From positions 1-49,002 of the forward strand of contig JAQTPK010000007.1 in assembly GCA_028712885.1 (NCBI GenBank): a stretch of DNA of 49,002 nt, written 5' to 3'. Under the pieces are notes generated by a model that saw only the letters and a program-made list of their open reading frames with translations, searched no databases and had not been told where the DNA came from. Source of the stretch: Syntrophales bacterium (GTDB lineage Bacteria; Desulfobacterota; Syntrophia; Syntrophales; UBA4778). The translations under genes and the position numbers were made by a program. Each line of letters opens with the position of its first letter. Positions within the stretch are counted from its first letter, which is position 1. Of this stretch, positions 43,636 through 49,002 are shown in pieces.

Positions 43636-43650
43636 CGGCCGGCGGGTTGC
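43636..43650 (+). promoter_or_regulatory. Candidate sigma-54 (-24/-12) promoter of hpf-ptsN
   Basis: The sequence CGGCCG, five bases, TTGC matches the TGGCAC-N5-TTGC consensus with exact GG-N10-GC spacing (GG 43637-43638, GC 43649-43650) and an A after TTGC. Start of transcription would fall near 43662, 19 bases before the hpf start codon 43681. It lies in the rpoN-hpf gap. The region is GC-rich, so chance matching is possible. Confidence 0.4.
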
Positions 43651-43680
43651 AGGCGGAAAATCATGGGTGGAGGTTTGAGT

Positions 43681-44217
43681 ATGCAGGTTTCTGTTACCTT
43701 CAGGAACACTGAAGCGGCAGACTGGTTCAAGAATTACGTGAACGACAGTTTTCAGAAGCTTAGAAAGTATCTGGACAAGCCTCTCGAGGCGCACGTCATC
43801 ATTTCAGTGGAAAAGTTCCGAAACGTCGCAGAAGTAAACCTGATGGCAAAAGGGATCAACATAAACGGGAAAGAAGAAGCAAAAGACATGCAGCTGGCGT
43901 TCGACAGCGTCATGGAAAAAATCGAGAGGCAGATCAAGAAACACAAGGAAAAGACGAGAAACCACAAGGAAATTTCATCCCGGGCGGAAGCGATGTCCTC
44001 CCTTGAGACGGCCGAGGAATTCGCCGATGAACGACCCCGGATCGCCGAGACGAGGAAAGTCGCTTTGATCCCCATGTCGCCGGAAGAAGCCATTCTCCAG
44101 CTGGAGGAAACGAAGAAAAACCGGTTCGTGATTTTCCGGGATTCCTCGACGGAAAGGGTCAGCTTGATTTTCACGCGGGAAGATGGAAATTATATTCTGG
44201 TCGAGACAAGCGGTTGA
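43681..44217 (+). CDS. hpf: Ribosome hibernation promoting factor, long form
   Basis: A 178-residue protein. The N-terminal S30AE domain (~1-100) has FRNTEAADWFKNYVNDSF and INGKEEAKDMQLAFDSVMEKIERQIKKHK. After a linker the C-terminal dimerisation domain (~120-178) has IPMSPEEAILQLEE and TREDGNYILVETSG. Long HPF dimerises 70S ribosomes to 100S in stationary phase. The start is ATG 43681, with GGAGG at 43669-43673 seven bases upstream; the in-frame ATG 43663 lies before that site and is rejected. It is often next to rpoN, as here. Confidence 0.94.
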   Translation: MQVSVTFRNTEAADWFKNYVNDSFQKLRKYLDKPLEAHVIISVEKFRNVAEVNLMAKGININGKEEAKDMQLAFDSVMEKIERQIKKHKEKTRNHKEISSRAEAMSSLETAEEFADERPRIAETRKVALIPMSPEEAILQLEETKKNRFVIFRDSSTERVSLIFTREDGNYILVETSG

Positions 44218-44267
44218 TGCAGAGGATTGTTATTTTATTCAGCAGGGGAAGCAGCTTAATTCAGTAG

Positions 44268-44720
44268 ATGAAAATAACAGAGCTATTGAGAAAAGAATTC
44301 ATCATCCCCCGCCTCGAAGCGAAGACGAAGCGGGGAGTGCTGGAGGAATTATCTAGAAGGGTCATCGAATTTCAGGATCTCGATATCGATGAAATGGTCG
44401 GGAATCTCCTCGCAAGGGAAAAGCTCGGCAGTACGGGAATAGGAGACGGCGTCGCAATTCCGCATGCGAAACTTTCGGGACTGGGAAAAATGATTCTTTC
44501 CGTCGGAAGGAGTCCCGCCGGCGTTCCGTTTGAAGCCATGGACGGACGGCCGGTTCACATTTTCTTCGTTCTCTTCGCCCCGGAAAATTCAACCAGCGCC
44601 CACCTGAAGACCCTGGCGGGTATTTCCAGAATGCTCAAAAGCAGCCGCGTCAGGGAGAATCTGATCGCTGCCGATTCGGCAGAAAAGCTATTCTCCGAGA
44701 TAGAAATTAATGACGATTGA
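44268..44720 (+). CDS. ptsN: PTS IIA-like nitrogen regulatory protein
   Basis: A 150-residue EIIA-Ntr/fructose-type domain. The phosphorylatable His lies in GDGVAIPHAKL (~residue 66), preceded by LLAREKLGSTGIG. It takes part in a regulatory phosphorelay with EI-Ntr and NPr, controlling potassium and nitrogen responses in other bacteria. Length is normal. It precedes hprK with a palindromic element in between; no HPr or EI gene lies in the window. Confidence 0.93.
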   Translation: MKITELLRKEFIIPRLEAKTKRGVLEELSRRVIEFQDLDIDEMVGNLLAREKLGSTGIGDGVAIPHAKLSGLGKMILSVGRSPAGVPFEAMDGRPVHIFFVLFAPENSTSAHLKTLAGISRMLKSSRVRENLIAADSAEKLFSEIEINDD

Positions 44721-44758
44721 AGACTCTATGGAGCAAGCTCCGTAGAGTCTCCGATTTT
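44721..44758 (+). terminator. Long hairpin directly after ptsN, terminator-like
   Basis: A 14-base-pair stem (44721-44734 with 44737-44750; one G-U wobble) has a 2-base loop and starts at the first base after the ptsN stop. CCGATTTT follows, so it can act as an intrinsic terminator. Together with the second palindrome at 44784-44803 it looks like a composite intergenic repeat element. Confidence 0.6.
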
Positions 44759-44783
44759 AAGTAAACATGGTTCGCTCGCTTAA

Positions 44784-44803
44784 CCCCGCAGCAGGCTGCG
44801 GGG
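44784..44803. repeat. Perfect GC-rich palindrome upstream of hprK
   Basis: Nine-base-pair perfect inverted repeat CCCCGCAGC/GCTGCGGGG with a 2-base loop. It lies 41 bases before the chosen hprK start, inside a longer open frame that begins at ATG 44767. No T run follows, so it is not a terminator; REP-like repeat or mRNA structure is more likely. Confidence 0.6.
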
Positions 44804-44844
44804 CTGAGCTCACTGCCGGATTCGGCCTGGTCGGAAGAGGCATC

Positions 44845-45699
44845 ATGTGTTCTGTTCGCGTCGAAGATCTCATGGATGGACTGGCTGAGAGGCTGGGAGT
44901 TCTGGAGATCAGGGGCGCCCGGGGTCTCGGCAGGGAAATCCCCCATTCCGGCGCGTGCCTGCTATGCCCGGAGGACGGATCAGATCGGCTTCAACCCGGC
45001 GCGGTCCTGATCGTCGGGCGAGGAGACGTTTTCTGTCCGGACGGGAAGGGGTCGGGAATGCCGGAAGTCCACGGCGTCTCCCTGGTCGTATATGCGGAAG
45101 ATGCGGTCCCCGGGGATGCCGGCCTGCGAATCCTTGAGGAAAAAAGAATAGCCTCGTGCCGCACCCGGCTGGACCGGTATGCGGCCATGAGCAGGTTAAA
45201 AGGCCTGCTGAGCGAAAAAATAGACGGGCGGAAGTCCGCCCACGGCGTACTGGTCCTGGTCTGCGGAAGCGGGATATTGCTTGCCGGGAGGAGCGGCGCG
45301 GGAAAGACGGAGTGCGCGCTGGAACTCGTGAAAAGGGGGCGCAGGCTTGTCGCGGATGATTTAATCATGCTCCGGCGGCGCGGCGCGCTGATCTACGGCC
45401 GCAGCCCCGCGTCTTCGAGAGGCATGCTCCATATCAGGGGAACCGGCCTGATAGACGTCCGAAAGCAATTCGGAGAAAACGCGTTCAGGAAAGAGTGCAG
45501 AGTCGATCTTATCGTGCACCTGACGGATCATCCGGAAAATGCTTTCCCGCCCGGGGCGGAGCGGCGGCGGGAGGTATTGGGCGTCATGTTGCCGCAGCTG
45601 GAATTACCGGCGGGGGATAACCGGCTTTCGGCGCTGATTGAAGATGCAGCCGTAAAACACGGCAGGCCCGGAGGAAAAAAGGAATTCCCGGCGGGGTGA
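44845..45699 (+). CDS. hprK: HPr kinase/phosphorylase
   Basis: A 284-residue bifunctional enzyme that phosphorylates and dephosphorylates Ser46 of HPr. The N-terminal domain (~1-120) is divergent. The kinase domain has HGVLVLVCGSGILLAGR with the P-loop GRSGAGKTECALELVKRG (~residue 150), RLVADDLIML and LHIRGTGLIDVRKQFG, the HprK signature. I place the start at ATG 44845 (GAGG at 44837-44840). A longer frame from ATG 44767 would translate the palindromic element. It is shorter than the usual 310-330 residues. The partner HPr is not in the window. Confidence 0.9.
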   Translation: MCSVRVEDLMDGLAERLGVLEIRGARGLGREIPHSGACLLCPEDGSDRLQPGAVLIVGRGDVFCPDGKGSGMPEVHGVSLVVYAEDAVPGDAGLRILEEKRIASCRTRLDRYAAMSRLKGLLSEKIDGRKSAHGVLVLVCGSGILLAGRSGAGKTECALELVKRGRRLVADDLIMLRRRGALIYGRSPASSRGMLHIRGTGLIDVRKQFGENAFRKECRVDLIVHLTDHPENAFPPGAERRREVLGVMLPQLELPAGDNRLSALIEDAAVKHGRPGGKKEFPAG

Positions 45700-45702
45700 A
45701 CT

Positions 45703-46569
45703 GTGAGGAATGTAAGGATAGTCATTATTACGGGCCTTTCCGGATCGGGAAAAAGCACGGCGCTGCGCGCCCTTGAAGATATCGGATTCTTCTGCGTCGA
45801 TAATATGCCGGTGGTCCTCCTCCCGAAATTTCTGGAAATCCAGGCGACCGCATCCGGCGAAATCTCCAAAGTCGCCCTGGTAATGGATCTGAGGGAGAAG
45901 TTCTTCCTGGAGAAATATACGCCGATTTTTTCCCAGCTCAAGGAAATGGGATACCGCATCGAAATAGTATTTCTCGATGCCGACAACGAGATACTTGTTC
46001 AGCGCTTCAAAGAGACCCGCCGCAGCCATCCCCTTTCAGAAAAGGGAAGCATCAGCGAGGGCATCGCCTCGGAGCGGGCGCGGCTTGCCGGGCTGAGGGC
46101 GATGGCCGATGTCCTGATCGATACGACTCCGTTTAATGTCCATCAGCTGAAAAGCTTTATTCAGAAACAGTTCACGTCATCTCCCGCCGAGAAGAGAATG
46201 GTCATCAATCTCACGTCTTTCGGGTACCGGCACGGCATTCCGAGCGACGCGGATATCGTGCTCGATGTCAGGTTTCTGCCGAACCCGTATTTTGTCGAAG
46301 ACCTGAAGAACCTGGACGGGAACGTCGAGAAGGTAAGGGAATACGTGCTGAACTGGAAGGAAAGCAGGACTTTTCTCGATGAGCTGTACAAGATGATGGA
46401 GTTCCTGATCCCCCATTATGAAAGGGAGGGGAAGTCTTATTTGAAGATAGCACTCGGGTGTACGGGCGGAAAGCACCGGTCCGTCGTCATGCTTAATGAA
46501 CTGGGCAGGTACCTGTCCGGCATGAAGTATGTCGTGAACGTCAGCCATCGGGATATAAACCGGACATAA
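45703..46569 (+). CDS. rapZ: RNase adapter protein RapZ
   Basis: A 288-residue nucleotide-binding protein; in E. coli it directs RNase E to the GlmZ sRNA to control glucosamine-6-phosphate synthase. Walker A is [18 protein letters not shown], then [13 protein letters not shown]. The C-terminal RNA-binding domain has [23 protein letters not shown] and [12 protein letters not shown]. The GTG start at 45703 lies three bases after hprK. It is the last gene of the + strand block. Confidence 0.95.
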   Translation: MRNVRIVIITGLSGSGKSTALRALEDIGFFCVDNMPVVLLPKFLEIQATASGEISKVALVMDLREKFFLEKYTPIFSQLKEMGYRIEIVFLDADNEILVQRFKETRRSHPLSEKGSISEGIASERARLAGLRAMADVLIDTTPFNVHQLKSFIQKQFTSSPAEKRMVINLTSFGYRHGIPSDADIVLDVRFLPNPYFVEDLKNLDGNVEKVREYVLNWKESRTFLDELYKMMEFLIPHYEREGKSYLKIALGCTGGKHRSVVMLNELGRYLSGMKYVVNVSHRDINRT

Positions 46570-46572
46570 TCC

Positions 46573-46588
46573 AAGGGTCCGAGGGTCT
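46573..46588. repeat. Octad words, left arm of inverted pair (rapZ-M23 gap)
   Basis: Two 8-base units, AAGGGTCC and GAGGGTCT, four bases after the rapZ stop. They are complementary to part of the array at 46682-46713; the 12 bases from 46572 pair with 46679-46690 at 11 of 12 positions. Confidence 0.5.
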
Positions 46589-46681
46589 CCATAAGTTTTA
46601 CTTTTATTCTCTTAGAACCGTTTTCGGTCATTTTCGAGTGAAATATAAAGAGCCGAAAGACGAACTTGCCTTCAGTCGCTC

Positions 46682-46713
46682 GAACCCTTGACCCCTTGAA
46701 TCCTTGAACCCTT
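46682..46713. repeat. Octad degenerate tandem words, 4 units, right arm
   Basis: Four contiguous 8-base units, consensus GAAYCCTT with one GACCCCTT, six bases from the end of the M23 gene. With the left arm they bracket the 90-base convergent gap. Both rapZ and the M23 gene end here, so the structure may act as a bidirectional transcription end. Confidence 0.65.
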
Positions 46714-46718
46714 CTGTT

Positions 46719-48059
46719 TCAGGGTACTTTTATCTCCAATTTGCTGGTTACGTTATCCTTTATCCAGTGCGGATCCCACCATTCGACGGGATTGACGCAT
46801 TTTCCGGAGACCTGAATTCCGAAATGAAGATGGTCGCCGCCCGCGAACCCGGTCGCGCCCGTAGTGCCGATTGACTCTCCTTTCGCCACCTTCTGTCCCA
46901 TTCCCGCCGTGATGGTATCCATGTGCGCGTACAGGCTCGAAACTCCCTGTCCGTGGTCGATGATGACAGTGTTCCCGTAAATGCCCAGATATCCCGTGAA
47001 TATCACCTCGCCCGAATTGGACGCCTCAACGGCTGCATGGCTGGTCGATGCCAGATCGACTCCGAGGTGGACGCTGTGCCCGATGGGATCGTTCCCGTAT
47101 CTGTACGTGCGCTTGTCCCCGAACAGCGCCATGGGCGCCGCGTTCTTCATCCTGATAAAGGTATCGGACCACAGCTGCTTCACGTCCGTTTTCCGGCAAA
47201 TCGACGTGATGGTCGCCTGATTTTCATACCGCATCTTCTCGTTCACGTGGACAAAAGTTTCGAGCGGAGTTTTCCCGGCAAGCCCGGGTTCGCGCTGCTG
47301 GAACTCGGGCATCTTCTGGATCAGAAACTGGTCTGAAACCTTCACGGTGTCGGACCTGAATTTCTTCACATTGCGGATATAAAAAGGAATAGAGCTGGAT
47401 GCCCTGTTTCCGCCCCTGTCCTCCGCCGTGACGTAGATGCGCGTTGTAGGACGGACATCCTCGGGGATGGCGAAATAGCTCAGGTAGCACGTCTTGCCGT
47501 CGATCATGACGGGATAGCCCTGGAAGAATTCGGACTCCACGATCACGCCCGTTTGCGCCGGCTCCTTGGAAAGCCGGTATACGGCAAGACAAGTCCCCCC
47601 GGGGTTGATATTGTGGGCCATGCTCAGGAGCGAGACGACGGGAGGGGAGGTGTCGATCCGGACCGTGCGGCTCCAGACAGCCGTATTGTCCAGCAGCGAA
47701 TGATCGGAGGCCGATATCTCCAGCACCGCCTCTCCGTCGTGGAGTTTGAGATCACGGGTGTTCACCGTCCAGGAGGCAACCTTTTCCCTTGTCCCCCGCT
47801 CCGGAAAAGATTCCGAGAGCAACGGGATTTTCCGGTTGTCCTGGGTAATGGCGGCGCTTATGCTGCGGATTCCGCATTTTTCATCAGTTACCTTGATTTC
47901 GATCGTCTTTTGTTGCCCGATTGCCTCAACCGGAGCGCTCACCGTGATCTCCGGTTTCTCCCACTCCAGCCAGGTATTTGCCGCCCAGATTGCGACGCCT
48001 GCAAAGATGACAATCGCGATAACGGCGGAGACATACAGCACGTTCAGCTTTTTCATCAT
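46719..48059 (-). CDS. M23-family (LytM) metallopeptidase, membrane-anchored
   Basis: A 446-residue predicted cell-wall endopeptidase. One N-terminal membrane helix (LYVSAVIAIVIFAGVAIWA) precedes a ~270-residue periplasmic part with Ig-like or beta-rich character (SGIRSISAAITQD-like strands). The C-terminal M23 domain (~300-430) has GHSVHLGVDLAS (H-x3-D zinc ligands) and DHLHFGI (H-x-H). All four metal-ligand positions look intact. The start is 48059 or, with GGGAGG five bases upstream, 48056. It acts on peptidoglycan cross-links or regulates amidases. Confidence 0.9.
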   Translation of the reverse strand: MMKKLNVLYVSAVIAIVIFAGVAIWAANTWLEWEKPEITVSAPVEAIGQQKTIEIKVTDEKCGIRSISAAITQDNRKIPLLSESFPERGTREKVASWTVNTRDLKLHDGEAVLEISASDHSLLDNTAVWSRTVRIDTSPPVVSLLSMAHNINPGGTCLAVYRLSKEPAQTGVIVESEFFQGYPVMIDGKTCYLSYFAIPEDVRPTTRIYVTAEDRGGNRASSSIPFYIRNVKKFRSDTVKVSDQFLIQKMPEFQQREPGLAGKTPLETFVHVNEKMRYENQATITSICRKTDVKQLWSDTFIRMKNAAPMALFGDKRTYRYGNDPIGHSVHLGVDLASTSHAAVEASNSGEVIFTGYLGIYGNTVIIDHGQGVSSLYAHMDTITAGMGQKVAKGESIGTTGATGFAGGDHLHFGIQVSGKCVNPVEWWDPHWIKDNVTSKLEIKVP

Positions 48060-48123
48060 GACCTCCCTTACCGGCGGTATGCGTATCCGACCGTGAAGAA
48101 TAATTCAAGCAAAAAAGAAGAAG

Positions 48124-48155
48124 GTCGTAAGTCGTGAAGCGTAAAGCGTAAAGTG
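48124..48155. repeat. Heptad degenerate tandem words, left arm
   Basis: Four and a half 7-base units (GTCGTAA, GTCGTGA, AGCGTAA, AGCGTAA, AGTG) between the divergent M23 and LysE genes. It is the inverted partner of 48213-48244; the arms match at 27 of 32 positions. Confidence 0.7.
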
Positions 48156-48212
48156 TTCTAAAAAGGTCAGTGAAAATGAAAGGTAGGGCTTACATATACA
48201 TGTCACGCGTTT

Positions 48213-48244
48213 CACTTTACGCCTTACACCTCACTCCTTACGAC
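48213..48244. repeat. Heptad degenerate tandem words, right arm
   Basis: Read on the minus strand it gives units GTCGTAA, GGAGTGA, GGTGTAA, GGCGTAA and AGTG, in register with the left arm 48124-48155 across a 57-base loop. The structure lies 65 bases upstream of the LysE start. Confidence 0.7.
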
Positions 48245-48309
48245 TCCTACCGCAACGCTTGATTTGGATGTCCATTATTGTTATAGTTGCGCGAAAGTAG
48301 AGGGATTTC

Positions 48310-48948
48310 TTGGAGAGTCTTGCCGGCATATTTATGTCCTCGTTCGCTGTGGCCTTTTCCGGCGCAGTCATGCCGGGACCTGTCCTGACCGTTACTATTT
48401 CGGAGAGCGCCAGGCGGGGATTCCGGACGGGTCCCCTTATTGTGCTTGGTCACGGCATTCTTGAAATAGCGCTGCTGGTCCTGATCGCCTTCGGTCTCTC
48501 AGAATTGATCAGCAGGCCTTTTTTCATCGGCATGGTCGGGGTATCAGGGGCCGTTATCCTGTTCTGGATGGCTGTCGGGATGTTCCGGAGCCTGGGCGGC
48601 ATCGGGCCGCTGGAAACCCCGGCAGGGGGCCGGAGCCGCCATCCTGTAGTTTCGGGGATCCTTACCAGCATATCGAATCCGTACTGGTTTATCTGGTGGG
48701 CAACGATAGGAATGGGATATGTTCTGATCTCCGTCCGCTTCGGCCTGCCGGGGCTTATTGTTTTCTTCACCGGTCATATTCTGGCCGACCTTGCCTGGTA
48801 CAGCCTCGTCTCGTGGCTGATATCGCGAGGCAAAGGATTTCTCAGCGTCCGCATTTACCGCGGCCTGATCGGGATATGCGCCGCCGTTCTGGCCTTATTC
48901 GGGATATACTTCGGGGCGTATGGGTTGAAGCAGTTTTTTCCTGTATAA
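48310..48948 (+). CDS. LysE family amino acid exporter
   Basis: A 212-residue, six-helix transporter of the LysE/RhtB type. Helix 1 ends in VMPGPVLTVTISESARRGFR, the PGP motif of the family; SNPYWFIWWATIG lies in the second half. It exports amino acids or small thiols; substrate not deducible. The start is TTG 48310 with AGAGGG six bases upstream. It may continue an operon beyond the window edge. Confidence 0.9.
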   Translation: MESLAGIFMSSFAVAFSGAVMPGPVLTVTISESARRGFRTGPLIVLGHGILEIALLVLIAFGLSELISRPFFIGMVGVSGAVILFWMAVGMFRSLGGIGPLETPAGGRSRHPVVSGILTSISNPYWFIWWATIGMGYVLISVRFGLPGLIVFFTGHILADLAWYSLVSWLISRGKGFLSVRIYRGLIGICAAVLALFGIYFGAYGLKQFFPV

Positions 48949-48983
48949 TCAATTAACGGAGCTGTACGGTCTCATATAATTAT

Positions 48984-49002
48984 AAGGCAAAGGGCGAAGG
49001 GC
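48984..49002. repeat. Heptad words at the window end, truncated
   Basis: AAGGCAA, AGGGCGA and a partial AGGGC follow each other with a 7-base period in the gap after the LysE gene, and the window ends within the array. Confidence 0.4.

Noticed and set aside
44767-44844. hprK start at ATG 44767
   Set aside because: It would translate the palindromic repeat and has no ribosome-binding site, while ATG 44845 has one and matches the family N-terminus.
1-49002. CRISPR arrays, rRNA, tRNA genes, insertion sequences or prophage
   Set aside because: No regular repeat-spacer arrays, tRNA-like cloverleaf or transposase was seen on reading; tRNA absence is by eye only and a covariance search would settle it.

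Overview
The window reads as a chromosome segment of a Gram-negative, moderately GC-rich bacterium, most likely of the former Deltaproteobacteria (Desulfobacterota; a Syntrophales-like lineage is possible but not provable here). The main reasons are the lipid A/KDO and Lpt export genes, the block kdsA-kdsC-lptC-lptA-lptB-rpoN-hpf-ptsN-hprK-rapZ whose order is typical of that group, frequent GTG/TTG starts, and gene pairs joined by 4-base stop/start overlaps. I see no rRNA, tRNA, CRISPR array, transposase or prophage. No gene-free stretch exceeds about 300 bases; the longest are 21575-21828 and 48060-48309.

Region 1 (1-21263) is a surface or secreted polysaccharide locus, all on the + strand and cut by the left edge. 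It holds a flippase (partial), four GT4-type glycosyltransferases, a NodB-like deacetylase candidate, an O-antigen ligase/polymerase-like membrane protein, two membrane acyltransferases, a fused bi-domain oxidoreductase, a secreted FN3/beta-helix protein, a heparinase II/III-family protein, a glutamine-dependent asparagine synthase-type amidotransferase, a GDP-mannose 6-dehydrogenase-like (AlgD-type) enzyme and a Crp/Fnr-family regulator. Together these suggest a uronate-containing, acylated and possibly amidated polymer with its own lyase-type and beta-helix remodelling proteins. The locus closes with an intrinsic terminator.

Region 2 (21326-30962) starts with a small minus-strand gene with a PEP-CTERM-like hydrophobic segment. 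Then comes a likely co-transcribed set: leucyl aminopeptidase, two oligopeptide ABC ATPases, a triple-PAS HD-GYP protein and RmuC. A convergent MATE transporter and a divergent miaA follow.

Region 3 (30976-35605, minus strand) is a complete branched-chain amino acid ABC transporter, livK-livH-livM-livG-livF, with a terminator-like hairpin between livK and livH.

Region 4 (35798-46569, + strand) is the cell-envelope and regulation block: xerD, a 13-TPR membrane-anchored protein, kdsA, kdsC, lptC, lptA, lptB, rpoN, long-form hpf, ptsN, hprK and rapZ. A candidate sigma-54 promoter lies between rpoN and hpf, and a two-hairpin palindromic element lies between ptsN and hprK.

Region 5 (46719-49002) has a minus-strand M23 peptidase and a plus-strand LysE-family exporter. 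The gaps here, and the one before lptA, carry degenerate short-period (7- or 8-base) tandem words, sometimes in inverted pairs. These repeats, the small PEP-CTERM-like gene and the polysaccharide locus are the parts I consider most worth following up.
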